Positions 1-9,579 are shown, numbered from the stretch's first letter. The stretch is 64,000 nucleotides of DNA from Microbacterium kyungheense (GCF_006783905.1 NZ_VFPE01000002.1:558001-622000), one strand, 5' to 3'. Numbers and translations: made by a program. Notes: generated from the sequence alone by a model not told the origin.

Positions 1-1376
1 TCGGCCGATCCGCCCGAGCGGCGGCGACGGCGACGGCGCGTGGACGGCTGGCCGTCGTTCTCCGCGGCGGCCGCGGCATCTGCGGCCTTCTCGGGCTGAA
101 CGCGAACGCTCTGCGTCTTGGGGGTCGTCGCGATGCGACCCTTCGTGCCGGCGGGGATGTCGAGGTCCGAGAACAGGTGGGGGCTCGACGAGTACGTCTC
201 GACGGGCTCCGGCTGGCCGAACTCGAGCGCGCGGTTGATGAGGGCCCACTTGTGCAGGTCCTCCCAGTCGACGAACGTGACCGCGATGCCGGTCTTGCCG
301 GCGCGGCCGGTGCGACCGGCGCGGTGCAGGTACGTCTTCTCGTCGTCGGGGATCGTGTGGTTGATGACGTGCGTCACGTCGTCGACGTCGATGCCGCGTG
401 CGGCCACGTCGGTCGCGATGAGCACGTCCTTCTTGCCGGCCTTGAACCCGGCCATCGAGCGCTCGCGCGCCTCCTGGCTCATGTCGCCGTGCACCGCGCC
501 CGCGTTGAAGCCGCGATCGTTCAGCTCGTCGACGAGCTTCTGCGCCGCGCGCTTGGTGCGCGTGAAGATGACGGTCTTGCCCCGGCCTTCGGCCTGCAGG
601 ATGCGCGCGATGACCTCGTCCTTGTCGAGCGAGTGCGCTCGGTAGACGAGGTGCTTGATGTTCGCCTGCGTGAGGCCCTCATCGGGATCGGTGGCGCGGA
701 TGTGGATCGGGTTCGACATGAACCGGCGCGCGAGCGCGACGATCGGACCGGGCATGGTCGCCGAGAAGAGCTGCGTGTGACGCACGGCGGGGACCTTGGA
801 GAAGATCTTCTCGATGTCGGGGAGGAAGCCGAGGTCGAGCATCTTGTCGGCCTCGTCGAGCACCACCTCGGTCGCGTGCGACAGATCCAGCAGGCGCTGG
901 TTGTTGAGGTCGATGAGGCGGCCGGGCGTGCCCACGACGATCTGCGCGCCCGCCTTCAGCTGGTCGATCTGCCCCTCGTAGGCCTTGCCGCCGTAGATCG
1001 CCACGACGCTGGTCGAGCGGTTGGAGGTCAGCATGTCCATGTCTTCGTAGACCTGGACGCACAGCTCGCGCGTCGGCACGACGATGAGCGCCTTGACGCC
1101 GGGCGCCGGGTCGAGTCCGAGACGCTGGACGACGGGGATGCCGAAGCCGAAGGTCTTGCCGGTGCCGGTCTTGGCCTGGCCGATGATGTCCTGGCCGGGC
1201 AGCCCGAGCGGGATGGTCTGCTCCTGGATGGGGAAGGCGTCGACGATGCCCTTGACAGCGAGGGCCTCGACGATGTCCTGATCGACGCCGAGGTCGGCGA
1301 AGGTCGTCACGATGTGTGCCTGTCCGGCAGTGGGATGCTGCCTGGTTTCGTGCCCGGGCGCTGGAACCGGCTTCAT
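1..1376 (-). CDS. DEAD/DEAH-box ATP-dependent RNA helicase (3' end cut by window edge)
   Basis: This is an RNA helicase that remodels structured RNA using ATP. Reading leftwards, the Q motif region, motif I AKTGTGKT, motif Ia PTREL, motif Ib TPGR, motif II DEAD, motif III SAT and motif VI HRAGRTGR are all present, so both RecA-like domains are complete. After about residue 410 comes a charged tail that turns into a run of arginines (QPSTRRRRRRR) and leaves the window without a stop. The ATG at 1376 is used here. A GTG at 1310 that starts closer to the conserved Q motif is an equal alternative, and neither has a clear ribosome site. The order helicase, MiaE-like protein, DUF3107, AdnAB matches the Mycobacterium Rv3211 (RhlE) neighbourhood, which supports an RhlE-type assignment. 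Confidence 0.93.
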   Translation of the reverse strand, partial: MKPVPAPGHETRQHPTAGQAHIVTTFADLGVDQDIVEALAVKGIVDAFPIQEQTIPLGLPGQDIIGQAKTGTGKTFGFGIPVVQRLGLDPAPGVKALIVVPTRELCVQVYEDMDMLTSNRSTSVVAIYGGKAYEGQIDQLKAGAQIVVGTPGRLIDLNNQRLLDLSHATEVVLDEADKMLDLGFLPDIEKIFSKVPAVRHTQLFSATMPGPIVALARRFMSNPIHIRATDPDEGLTQANIKHLVYRAHSLDKDEVIARILQAEGRGKTVIFTRTKRAAQKLVDELNDRGFNAGAVHGDMSQEARERSMAGFKAGKKDVLIATDVAARGIDVDDVTHVINHTIPDDEKTYLHRAGRTGRAGKTGIAVTFVDWEDLHKWALINRALEFGQPEPVETYSSSPHLFSDLDIPAGTKGRIATTPKTQSVRVQPEKAADAAAAAENDGQPSTRRRRRRRSGGSA

Positions 1377-1490
1377 GGCCGTCCGCGCGGGCGGAAGTGC
1401 GATCCACGCCCTTCTTTCCCACAGGCGCGGGCGCCCCGATCCGACGCCGGGGCCGAGACCACGATACCGGAGGACGCCGCGGCGAGCACT

Positions 1491-1496
1491 TAGGCT
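1491..1496 (+). promoter_or_regulatory. -10 box TAGGCT, leaderless start
   Basis: The box ends 6 bases before the ATG at 1503, so transcription should begin at or next to the start codon. No convincing -35 is visible. Confidence 0.5.
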
Positions 1497-1502
1497 TCGT
1501 AC

Positions 1503-2216
1503 ATGGTCAAGTGGTTCTGGCAGCGCCGCGGCGCGGAGCGCAAGCTCCAGCTGCGCTCGCGCGACGACCTCGGCGGTGCCGACCGCGTCGACTTCGAGGA
1601 GCTCGCCCCTGACATCGACACCTTCCTCGGCCAGGCCGCGTATCTGCAGCTCGGGTACTTCGAGACCCTCACCGAGCTCATCCAGACCCTCCCCGAACTG
1701 GGCGAGAAGGAGGCGGTCGCACGTGCCGCGGGCGCCGCGCTCACCAAGCACGAGGCGCTCGTCGCGCTGATCCGCGAGCGCGGCGACGATCCGACCGAGC
1801 TGATGCGCCCCTTCCGCGAGCCGCTGGACGCATTCCGCGTGGCGACCCACGGCGTGCGACCGCAGGAGACCATGCTCTCGGTGCACATCACGGCGGGCAT
1901 GCTCGACGACTTCTATCTGGCGCTCTCGGCCAGCTACGGCGAGACCGGGCGACGGGTCGCGCGCATCCTGCAGGCCGACTCGGACCGGCAGGCGATCGTC
2001 GACATCCTCGCCGACACCATCTCGAGCGATCCGGAATGGAAGTCGCTGCTGGCACTGTGGGGTCGCCGCCTCGTCGGTGACACCCTCCTCATCGCGCGTG
2101 CCGCGCTGCGGCCCATGACCGTGGGCTCCGCCGTCGAAGCCAAGGTCGAACCCGTGTTCACCGAGCTCATGGCCGCCCACTCGCGCCGCATGGACGCCAT
2201 GGGCCTCGCTGCCTGA
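1503..2216 (+). CDS. Ferritin-like fold protein, MiaE-like (tRNA hydroxylase family)
   Basis: This 237-residue, mostly helical protein resembles the actinobacterial ferritin-like family annotated as tRNA-(MS2IO6A)-hydroxylase-like (MiaE_2). The acidic and histidine positions expected for a carboxylate-bridged di-iron site are scattered through the helices (for example DFEELAPDIDTF near residues 30-41 and a later TKHEAL). The helical bundle fills almost the whole length. The ATG is fixed by the TAGGCT box 6 bases upstream. It is divergent from the DEAD-box helicase, as in mycobacteria (Rv3210c beside Rv3211). Hydroxylase activity is inferred from the family and has not been shown for these actinobacterial members. 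Confidence 0.8.
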   Translation: MVKWFWQRRGAERKLQLRSRDDLGGADRVDFEELAPDIDTFLGQAAYLQLGYFETLTELIQTLPELGEKEAVARAAGAALTKHEALVALIRERGDDPTELMRPFREPLDAFRVATHGVRPQETMLSVHITAGMLDDFYLALSASYGETGRRVARILQADSDRQAIVDILADTISSDPEWKSLLALWGRRLVGDTLLIARAALRPMTVGSAVEAKVEPVFTELMAAHSRRMDAMGLAA

Positions 2217-2220
2217 GACG

Positions 2221-2265
2221 GAAGAGATCCGGGATGCCGCGGCTCGCGGCATCCCGGATCTCTTC
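2221..2265. terminator. Bidirectional terminator hairpin, perfect 21-bp stem
   Basis: Bases 2221-2241 are exactly complementary to 2245-2265 around a GCT loop. The hairpin lies between the stop of the rightward MiaE-like gene and the stop of the leftward 96-residue gene, so it can serve both. Confidence 0.85.
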
Positions 2266-2279
2266 GGTGTGCGGGCGTG

Positions 2280-2570
2280 TCAGCCGATGCCGAGGCGCGC
2301 CTTCTCGCGGGCGTCGTGGGCGACGCGCACGCGGGAGATGATGAGGATCGCGGGGTAGGTCACCACCGCGGGGACGATGAGGGCGGCCAGCCACGGCCAC
2401 GGCGTGTCGATGCCGACGCCGAGCCACGTGAGCAGCGTCCACGCGGCGCCGGCCGAGACGGCGCCGATCATGGGCGCCAGGGCGACGCCGCGCGTGAGCC
2501 GCTGGTGCAGCTGGAAGTGGATGCCGATGCCGACGACCGCGCCGACGATGAACGCGATGAGGATCTGCAT
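2280..2570 (-). CDS. Small integral membrane protein, function unknown
   Basis: This 96-residue protein has three likely membrane segments: residues about 3-20 (starting MQILIAFIVGAVVGIGIHF), about 32-50, and about 60-79 (around WLAALIVPAVVTYPAILII). A short basic cytoplasmic tail follows. It starts 10 bases after the DUF3107 stop, so the two are probably cotranscribed. I recognise no named family. Confidence 0.7.
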   Translation of the reverse strand: MQILIAFIVGAVVGIGIHFQLHQRLTRGVALAPMIGAVSAGAAWTLLTWLGVGIDTPWPWLAALIVPAVVTYPAILIISRVRVAHDAREKARLGIG

Positions 2571-2580
2571 GGCGTCCGGC

Positions 2581-2805
2581 TCAGGCGACGAAGCCGACGC
2601 GGCGCGACTCTTCTGAGCCGAGCTCGACGTACGCCAGTCCGGCGGTCGGGACGATGTACGAGTTGCCCTTGGCGTCGGCGAACGTCACGTGCGTCGCGCC
2701 GGCGTCGAGGGCGGCGGCGATGGACTTCTTGACGTCGGCAGCGGGCTCGTTCGTCTCGAAGTTGAGCTCGCGGCCGGTGTTCGCGATGCCGATGCGGATC
2801 TCCAC
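2581..2805 (-). CDS. DUF3107 family protein
   Basis: This 74-residue soluble protein is of the actinobacterial DUF3107 type (Mycobacterium Rv3208A/TB9.4 family). Typical features are the opening EIRIGIANTGREL, a central ALDAGATHVTFADAKGNSYI and the ending RRVGFVA. The GTG at 2805 is preceded by a strong AGGAGG eight bases upstream. A possible -10 box (TAGAGT on this strand, 2873-2878) would give a leader of about 60 bases. Its position beside the MiaE-like gene and adnA is conserved in actinobacteria. The molecular function is unknown. Confidence 0.88.
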   Translation of the reverse strand: MEIRIGIANTGRELNFETNEPAADVKKSIAAALDAGATHVTFADAKGNSYIVPTAGLAYVELGSEESRRVGFVA

Positions 2806-2949
2806 GTGACTGACCTCCTGCGCGGGGCGATGGTTGCTCGGTGCGAGGCTGAGGCTCCCCGGACGCATGGCAACTCTACGACACCGCGGAGGGGCGGCCG
2901 CCCGTCGCCGGAACGCTCTGGGCGAACGGCCGATGTCGTCCGCTCGCGC

Positions 2950-2955
2950 TAGCTT
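2950..2955 (+). promoter_or_regulatory. -10 box TAGCTT, leaderless start of adnA
   Basis: It ends 6 bases before the GTG at 2962, matching the spacing seen at many other starts in this window. Confidence 0.45.
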
Positions 2956-2961
2956 CGAAGG

Positions 2962-5900
2962 GTGACACCGGGGAGCCAGACCACCGCGCCGTTCGTGCCG
3001 GATCCGCATCAGCGTGCGGTGATCGCGCTGCCGGCGGACGCCTCGGGCGTCGTCGTAGGCGCGCCCGGTTCCGGAAAGACGGCGACGCTGGTCGCCCGCG
3101 TCGCCGCCCTCGTCCAGGCCGGCGCCGCCCCCGACTCGGTGCTCGTGCTGACGCCGTCGCGCCAGACGGCCACCGTGCTGCGCGACCGGCTCGGCCTCGC
3201 GGTGCGCGTCGCCACGGCCGGACCCCTCGCACGCTCGGTGGCGTCGTACGCGTTCCAGCTCGTGCGCGCGCATTCCGTGGCGATCGACGCCGATCCGCCG
3301 CAGCTGCTGACCGGCGGCGACGAGGACCAGATCATCCGCGACCTGCTCGACGGCGACGCCGAGGACGAGGCCCACGCGCCCTCGCGGTGGCCGGAGTGGC
3401 TCGGCGCCGCGATCCGCTCGACGGCGGGCTTCCGCACCGAGGTGCGCACCTTCCTTGCCGAGTGCACGACGCTCGGGATCGAGCCGCCGCGCCTGCGCGA
3501 GCTCGGCGACCGCCTGGGGTTTCCCGCCTGGACGTCGCTCGCCTCGTTCGCCGAGGAGTACCTCCAGGTGCGGGCGGCCATGCGCGGCGCGCACCGCGAC
3601 GCCGCGGGGCTCGTGCGCGAGGCCGTCGGGCTGCTGCGCGCACGGCCGATCGCCGGCGTTCCAGCGATCGACCGCGTGCGGTTCGTGCTCGTGGACGACG
3701 CGCAGGAGCTGACCCTCGGTGGCGTCGAGCTGATCGAGGCTGTCCGGGGGCATGGCGCGGCGGTGCTGGCCTTCGGCGACCCCGATGTCGGCTCCGGGGC
3801 GTTCCGCGGGGCGACGCCCGAGAACTTCGCCCGTCTGGCCGCGTCGCTCGGGGAGGTGCACGTGCTGGCTGACGGGCATCGCGGCAGCGCCTGGCAGCGC
3901 GAACTGGTCGGCCGCGTGACGCAGCGGATCGGCGCCGTCGGAGTGGTCGCGCACCGGGCCGCGGCGGCAGGAGCCGAGCCCGACGAGTCGGTGCGCGTGC
4001 TGACGCTGCGCTCGCCGGCGGAAGAGTACGACGCCGTCGCCCGTGTGCTGCGCGAACGGCACGTGCACGACGGCGTGCCGTGGCACGCGTGCGCGGTGAT
4101 CGCCCACGACACCCGGCAGGTGGCCGCGCTGGAGGCCGAGCTGTCCGCGCGCGAGGTCCCCGCCCGCTCCAGCGGCCCCGGTCGCGCGCTCGGGGCGCTG
4201 CGGCCGGTGGCGGACCTGCTGCGGCTCGTCGAACTCGCATCGCGAGAGGACTGGACCTTCGACGATGTGCAGGCGGCGCTCGTGGGCACCTACGGGAGGC
4301 TCGACGTGATCGAGCTGCGCCGGCTGCGCTCGGCGCTTCGCCACGCGGAGCTGCGTCGCGCCGTCGGCGATGCGCAGGAGGACGGCGACAGCGGGGTCGA
4401 TGGCGCCGAGGCGCGGATGCCGGGCGTCGAGCGATCCGGTCGCGACCTCGTGCTGTCGGCCATGGCCCAGCCGCTCGAGTTCGACCTGATCGACACGCGC
4501 GAGGCCCGGCGGGCAGGAGCGCTCGCACGGACGCTCGCGGTGCTGCGCGACGACCTGGCGCGCGGGGCCACGGCGCATGAGCTGCTGTGGACGGCGTGGG
4601 AGCGCAGCGGGCTCGAACGCCCGTGGTCCGAGCTGGCGCGCAGCAACGGCCCGCTCGCCGAGCAGGCGAACCGGGATCTCGATGCGCTCGTGGCGCTGTT
4701 CCAGGCGGCCAAGCGGTTCGTGGAGCGCTCCCTGGACGCCGACCCACGGGTGTTCGTGCGGTCGATCCTCGACAGCGGCGTCGCCGAAGACCGCCTCGAC
4801 GCCCCGGCACGCGACGACAGCGTGCGGGTGCTCACCCCTGCCGGTGCACTCGGGCTCGAATTCGACACCGTGGTGGTGGCAGGGATGCAGGATGCGGTGT
4901 GGCCCAACACCCGCCTGCGCGGCAGCCTGCTCGAGACCTGGCGGCTCGCGGATGCCGCCACCCGCGCCGACGGCGAAGCCCTCGGCGCGTTCGACCGCCG
5001 CCGGGCGGCCATGCACGACGAACTGAGGCTGCTCGCCCGTGCGCTGTCGCGAGCAGACGCGCGACTCGTCGTGACGGCCGTCGACGACGACGACACCGGC
5101 CCGAGCGTCTTCTTCGAGATGCTTCCCGATCCCACGCCGTTCGAACTCGATCATCCGGTGTCGCTGCGCGGGCTGGTCGCGCGCCACCGTCGCACCCTCA
5201 CGACGACCGCGCCGCGCAGCGGTGCCCCGGAGCGGAGTCTGACGGCCGCGTCACGCGCCGCGGCGCAGCAGCTCGTGCTGCTCGCCGAGGCGGGAGTGCC
5301 CGGCGCCGCGCCGATAGAGTGGTTCGGCGTCGCGGCACCCACCTCGACGGGGCCGCTCCGCGATCTCTCGAAGGAGGACGTGCGGGTGTCGCCGTCGCGG
5401 CTGCACGCGCTGGAGGAGTGCGAGCTCAACTGGGTGATCGGCGATCTGGGCGGCGACCCGGGGGGCACGACGGCCGGCCTCGGCACCATCATCCACGCGG
5501 CTCTCGAGCACGCCGCCGGCCACGACGAGGCGGCGCTGTGGGCGGAGGTCGAATCGCGCTGGGGGGAGCTGACGTTCGAGGCGGACTGGCGCGACCGGGC
5601 GGAGCAGACGCGCGCGCGGGATCTCGTGCGCAGGCTCCACCTGTATCTGCGGCGCTTCGACGACGCCGGTGGCAGGCTCATCGGCGCCGAACCGCACTTC
5701 GAGGTCGTGATCCCGCTGGAGGGTCCTGTCGGACAGCCCGCTCCTGCCGCAGAGCCGGAAGGCACCCGTGACGACGAGCATCGCGTGATCCTGTCGGGCT
5801 ACATCGACCGGGTCGAGCTGGCTCCCGACGGCACCGTCGTCATCATGGATCTGAAGACCGGCAAGCGCGAGCCACAGACCGACGCGAAAGTGCTCGACAA

Positions 5901-6204
5901 CCCGCAGCTCGGGGCCTATCAGCTCGCTTTCGAGTCCGGCGCGATCCCCGAGGCCGCCGGTCATGCGCCGGGCGGCGCGAAGCTCCTCGTGCTGCGGCCG
6001 ACCGCCGCACGCGCCGACTACGCCACGCCGTGGCAGCCGCCGTTCGACGACGAGCGGCGCGCGGCCTTCGTGGGCCGCATCCGCACCGCCGTCGCAGTGA
6101 TGCGAGGCACGTCCTTCACCGCACCGTATGAGGAGCACTGCCGTGACGAGCATTCCTACGGCCTGTGCCGCATCCACACGATCGGCGCGGTGAGCGCCTC
6201 GTGA
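2962..6204 (+). CDS. adnA: AdnA: helicase-nuclease subunit (UvrD-like motor, RecB-like nuclease)
   Basis: This is one subunit of the AdnAB heterodimer, which resects double-strand breaks in actinobacteria in place of RecBCD or AddAB. Its 1080 residues carry an N-terminal superfamily 1 motor with Walker A GAPGSGKT at 33-40. A C-terminal PD-(D/E)xK nuclease follows, with D949 in GYIDRVE and D963-x-K965 in MDLKTGK. The motor looks degenerate: the DExx box reads VDDAQE near 243-249, motif III is GDPDVGSGAFRGA without the usual Gln, and motif VI is weak. This fits the accessory-motor role known for mycobacterial AdnA. Cysteines at EECELN and HCRDEHSYGLC near the nuclease could bind metal or an Fe-S cluster, but this is speculative. 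It overlaps adnB by four bases. Confidence 0.93.
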   Translation: MTPGSQTTAPFVPDPHQRAVIALPADASGVVVGAPGSGKTATLVARVAALVQAGAAPDSVLVLTPSRQTATVLRDRLGLAVRVATAGPLARSVASYAFQLVRAHSVAIDADPPQLLTGGDEDQIIRDLLDGDAEDEAHAPSRWPEWLGAAIRSTAGFRTEVRTFLAECTTLGIEPPRLRELGDRLGFPAWTSLASFAEEYLQVRAAMRGAHRDAAGLVREAVGLLRARPIAGVPAIDRVRFVLVDDAQELTLGGVELIEAVRGHGAAVLAFGDPDVGSGAFRGATPENFARLAASLGEVHVLADGHRGSAWQRELVGRVTQRIGAVGVVAHRAAAAGAEPDESVRVLTLRSPAEEYDAVARVLRERHVHDGVPWHACAVIAHDTRQVAALEAELSAREVPARSSGPGRALGALRPVADLLRLVELASREDWTFDDVQAALVGTYGRLDVIELRRLRSALRHAELRRAVGDAQEDGDSGVDGAEARMPGVERSGRDLVLSAMAQPLEFDLIDTREARRAGALARTLAVLRDDLARGATAHELLWTAWERSGLERPWSELARSNGPLAEQANRDLDALVALFQAAKRFVERSLDADPRVFVRSILDSGVAEDRLDAPARDDSVRVLTPAGALGLEFDTVVVAGMQDAVWPNTRLRGSLLETWRLADAATRADGEALGAFDRRRAAMHDELRLLARALSRADARLVVTAVDDDDTGPSVFFEMLPDPTPFELDHPVSLRGLVARHRRTLTTTAPRSGAPERSLTAASRAAAQQLVLLAEAGVPGAAPIEWFGVAAPTSTGPLRDLSKEDVRVSPSRLHALEECELNWVIGDLGGDPGGTTAGLGTIIHAALEHAAGHDEAALWAEVESRWGELTFEADWRDRAEQTRARDLVRRLHLYLRRFDDAGGRLIGAEPHFEVVIPLEGPVGQPAPAAEPEGTRDDEHRVILSGYIDRVELAPDGTVVIMDLKTGKREPQTDAKVLDNPQLGAYQLAFESGAIPEAAGHAPGGAKLLVLRPTAARADYATPWQPPFDDERRAAFVGRIRTAVAVMRGTSFTAPYEEHCRDEHSYGLCRIHTIGAVSAS

Positions 6205-9200
6205 CGACCCTGCAGGACCTCACCGCGTCGGATGCGCGCCCGACGGCGACGACGCTGCCCGCCCGGGTCATCGCCGCCGCTCTCGGCCAGTTCCCCCCGA
6301 CGGCCGAGCAGACCGAGGTCATCGAGGCACCGCTGTCGCCCGCCCTCGTCGTCGCCGGCGCCGGCAGCGGAAAGACCGAGACCATGTCGGCGCGCGTCGT
6401 GTGGCTCGTCGCGAACGGCATCGTGCGCCGCGATGAGGTGCTCGGCCTCACCTTCACGCGCAAGGCCGCGGGGGAGCTGGCCGAGCGGATCCAGAAGCGG
6501 CTCGCACGCCTGGCCGAGTTCGAGCGGCGGGGACTGCTTCCCGCCCTGCCCGCACTCGCCGAGGCGGGGCGCCTCGACGTGTTCGGCGAGCTCGAGCGCT
6601 CGGGCGCGGACGGCGCGCGGTCCACGGCGGAACGTCACCGGCTGCTCGACGGGCTCGCCGCAGAGGTAGGCGCCGTCGCCCAGGAGACCTCCGACGACGC
6701 GCTGCTGCACCGACCGACGGTGTCGACCTATAACAGCTTCGCCGACCAGATCGTGCGCGAGCACGCGCTGCGGATCGGGCGCGATGCCGAAGCGGCCGTG
6801 CTGTCGGAGTCCGCGGCGTGGCTGCTGATGCGTCGCGTCGTGTTCGGCTCGGATGATCCTCGCCTCGAGGCCCGTGGCGAAGCGGTGCGCAGCATCGTGG
6901 ACGCCGCGCTGCGGATCGCGCGCGACGGCGTCGACAACCTCGTGGACTTCGACGCGCTCGCCGCTTTCCCGGACCGGTTCCGGACCGTGAGGGAGCTGCC
7001 GTCGACGAACCGGCGCACGACGGTCTACGCCGAGGTCGCCGAGGCCGTCGAGAAGGTCGATGCCCTCGCGATGCTCACCGATCTCGCACGCGAGTACGAC
7101 GCCGAGAAGCGCCGTCTCGGCGTGATCGACTTCTCGGACCAGGTGGCGGGGGCGTTCGAGGTGGTGAACGGGCACCGCTCCGTCGCGGACGAGCTCCGCG
7201 ACCGGTACCGCGTCGTGCTGCTGGACGAGTACCAGGACACATCGGTCGTGCAGACGGACCTGTTGGCGACGCTGTTCGCCGGTACGGGCGTCATGGCCGT
7301 CGGCGACCCCCATCAGGCGATCTATGGCTGGCGCGGCGCGAGCGCCGGCAACCTGGGCGGATTTGCCGACGCCTTCGCGCCTGACGGTGACTGCGCGCGC
7401 TTCGCCCTGCTGACCAGCTGGCGCAACAGCGCCACGGTCCTGACCGCGGCGAACGCCGTGCTCGCGCCGCTGGCCGAATCCGCGACGGTCGCCGTGCAGG
7501 AGCTGCGCGCCCGCCCCGGCGCGCCCGAGGGGCTCGTCGAGCTCGGCTTCGACGCCGACCTCGACACCGAGGCCGACCGCGTCGCGGATTGGTTCGCGCG
7601 CGTGCGCGCGGACCGGCGTGCGGAAGGACGCAGCACGACCGGGGCCATCCTGTTCCGCAGCAAGAAGCACATGGTGCGCTTCGGCGACGCGCTCGGCCGC
7701 CGCGGCATCCCGCACCGCATCCTCGGACTCGGAGGGCTGCTCTCGACGCCCGAGGTGGTGGACGTCGTGTGCGCCCTGCGGGTGATCAGCGACCCGTCGG
7801 CCGGCTCCGCCCTCATCCGCCTGCTGGCCGGGCCGCGCTGGGCGATCGGACTTCCCGACCTCCGCGAGCTCGCGGCGCTGGCGCGCCGGCTCGCCCGCCA
7901 CGACGCCGCGCTGCAGCCGCTGGCTCCCGAGGTGGTCGAACGCATTCGCAGCAGCGCCGGCGACGACGACGGCTCGCTCGTCGACGCGCTCGATTTCGTG
8001 CTGCGCCAGAAGCCCGACCACGGCTGGCTCGAAGGGTTCACCCCGGCCGCGCGCGAACGGCTCCGCGAGGCGGCATCGGTGTTCGCGGGACTCCGGCAGG
8101 CGAGCGGGATGCCGATCCCCGAGCTCGTCCGGCTCATCGAGCTGGAACTCCGCCTGGACATCGAGCTCGCCGCGAACGAGTCGCGCGGTCCGGCACGTGT
8201 GGCGTCGGCCCAGCTGCGGGCGTTCGTGGACGAGGTGCACGCCTTCCTCGCCGCCGACGAGTCGGGTTCGCTGTCGAGCCTGCTGGCATGGCTCGACCAC
8301 GCCGAGCAGCTGGACGAGTTCGCGCCGCGCACGGAGCCGCCCGAGGACGACGTCGTGCAGCTGCTCACGATCCACGGCTCGAAGGGGCTGGAATGGGATG
8401 CCGTCGCCGTCGTGCGCCTCGTCAAGGACGAGCTGCCCAGTGCGCCGCGCGACACCAAGGCGTGGCTCGGTTTCGGCGTGCTGCCGTACGAGTTCCGCGG
8501 GGACTCCGCGTGGCTGCCCCTGCTGGGGTGGCAGTCGGCCCAGACCCAGCAGGAGCTCAAGGAGGCGCTCGACGCGTTCGTCGAGGCCAACCGCGCCCGA
8601 CAGCTCGAAGAGGATCGCCGCCTGGCCTATGTGGCCGTCACCCGCGCCCGCGACCACCTGCTGCTCACGGGCGCCACGTGGTCGGGGACGAAGCGCCCGC
8701 GCAGCCGCAGCGTGTTCTATGCCGAGATCGCCGATGCCCTCGGCGTGCCGCTGCCCGACGATGAGGCGGGCGAAGACCCGTACCAGGGGGAGCGGCGCAT
8801 CCTGCAGTGGCCGATCGACCCGCTCGGTGCGCGCCGCGGAGCCGTCGGACACGCCGCGGACGCCGTCGCGTCGGCGCGCGCCGAGCCGCGGGCCGAGCTC
8901 GACGCCCAGGCGGCGCTGCTGCTCGCCGAGCGGGATGCGCGCCGCGCCCGACCCGCGCACACGGCTCCGACGCGCATCCCCGCCTCGCGCTACAAGGAGT
9001 ATGCGGCCGACCTTGAGGGCACCCTCGCGCGCATCGCGCGGCCGCTGCCTGAGAAGCCGTTCCGGCAGACCCGTTTGGGCACCCTGTTCCACGCGTGGGT
9101 CGAGCAGCGGTCGGGGCAGGCAGGGCTGGGCGGCTCGCTCGACGACTCGCTGTGGGAGCTCGACGACGAGACCGCCGGCACGGACGCGTCCGCCGAGGAT

Positions 9201-9551
9201 GCCGCGGCGCTGGCGGCACTTCGCGAGAGGTTCCTCGCGTCGGAGTGGGCGCAGCTGCAGCCGATCGAGGTCGAGACTGAGATCGACTTCACGACCACCG
9301 GCCCCGACGGCCTGCCCCACATCGTCATCTGCAAGCTCGACGCCGTGTACCGGCGGGAGGACCGCGGCGGGCGCATCGAGATCGTCGACTGGAAGACGGG
9401 AGCTGCTCCGCGCACGCCGGCCGAGAAGGAGGAGCGGATGCTGCAGCTGGAGCTGTACCGCCAGGCGTATCACGCCAAGCACGGCATTGCGCTGGACGAG
9501 ATCGACGTCGCGCTGTACTACGTCGCCGCCGACGTGATCCTGCGCAACTGA
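6201..9551 (+). CDS. adnB: AdnB: lead motor and nuclease subunit of AdnAB
   Basis: This is the partner of AdnA in end resection. The GTG at 6201 overlaps the adnA stop (GTGA), which suggests translational coupling; an upstream in-frame ATG at 6165 inside adnA is less likely. The 1116 residues carry a complete superfamily 1A motor. It has Walker A GAGSGKT at 53-59, DEYQD at 342-346, motif III GDPHQAIYGWRGA, motif V TIHGSKGLEWD and motif VI RRLAYVAVTRARD at 806-818. The C-terminal RecB-type nuclease has D1047 in KLDAVY and D1063-W-K1065. Intact motifs here and weak ones in AdnA match the established view that AdnB drives translocation. Confidence 0.95.
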   Translation: MTTLQDLTASDARPTATTLPARVIAAALGQFPPTAEQTEVIEAPLSPALVVAGAGSGKTETMSARVVWLVANGIVRRDEVLGLTFTRKAAGELAERIQKRLARLAEFERRGLLPALPALAEAGRLDVFGELERSGADGARSTAERHRLLDGLAAEVGAVAQETSDDALLHRPTVSTYNSFADQIVREHALRIGRDAEAAVLSESAAWLLMRRVVFGSDDPRLEARGEAVRSIVDAALRIARDGVDNLVDFDALAAFPDRFRTVRELPSTNRRTTVYAEVAEAVEKVDALAMLTDLAREYDAEKRRLGVIDFSDQVAGAFEVVNGHRSVADELRDRYRVVLLDEYQDTSVVQTDLLATLFAGTGVMAVGDPHQAIYGWRGASAGNLGGFADAFAPDGDCARFALLTSWRNSATVLTAANAVLAPLAESATVAVQELRARPGAPEGLVELGFDADLDTEADRVADWFARVRADRRAEGRSTTGAILFRSKKHMVRFGDALGRRGIPHRILGLGGLLSTPEVVDVVCALRVISDPSAGSALIRLLAGPRWAIGLPDLRELAALARRLARHDAALQPLAPEVVERIRSSAGDDDGSLVDALDFVLRQKPDHGWLEGFTPAARERLREAASVFAGLRQASGMPIPELVRLIELELRLDIELAANESRGPARVASAQLRAFVDEVHAFLAADESGSLSSLLAWLDHAEQLDEFAPRTEPPEDDVVQLLTIHGSKGLEWDAVAVVRLVKDELPSAPRDTKAWLGFGVLPYEFRGDSAWLPLLGWQSAQTQQELKEALDAFVEANRARQLEEDRRLAYVAVTRARDHLLLTGATWSGTKRPRSRSVFYAEIADALGVPLPDDEAGEDPYQGERRILQWPIDPLGARRGAVGHAADAVASARAEPRAELDAQAALLLAERDARRARPAHTAPTRIPASRYKEYAADLEGTLARIARPLPEKPFRQTRLGTLFHAWVEQRSGQAGLGGSLDDSLWELDDETAGTDASAEDAAALAALRERFLASEWAQLQPIEVETEIDFTTTGPDGLPHIVICKLDAVYRREDRGGRIEIVDWKTGAAPRTPAEKEERMLQLELYRQAYHAKHGIALDEIDVALYYVAADVILRN

Positions 9552-9579
9552 CGCCCGGGCAGGGCCCTCGGGCCGGCTC

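Noticed and set aside
167..182. Second copy of the ligD palindrome arm in the DEAD-box helicase gene
   Set aside because: Thirteen bases (CCGAGAACAGGTG) match, but they encode a plain HLFSD stretch and have no inverted partner nearby, so I take it as chance.
2581..5187. Long open frame antisense to adnA (and similar frames antisense to adnB at 6156-9482 and to the HtrA-like gene at 29423-32263)
   Set aside because: High G+C makes stop codons rare in opposite frames. The translations are Arg/Ala/His-rich with no motifs, and the sense strands carry clear enzymes. Only the last 74 codons of the first frame (DUF3107) are real.
6165..6200. ATG at 6165 as adnB start
   Set aside because: It would put 12 extra residues over the end of adnA. 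The GTG at 6201 forms the GTGA overlap used throughout this genome.
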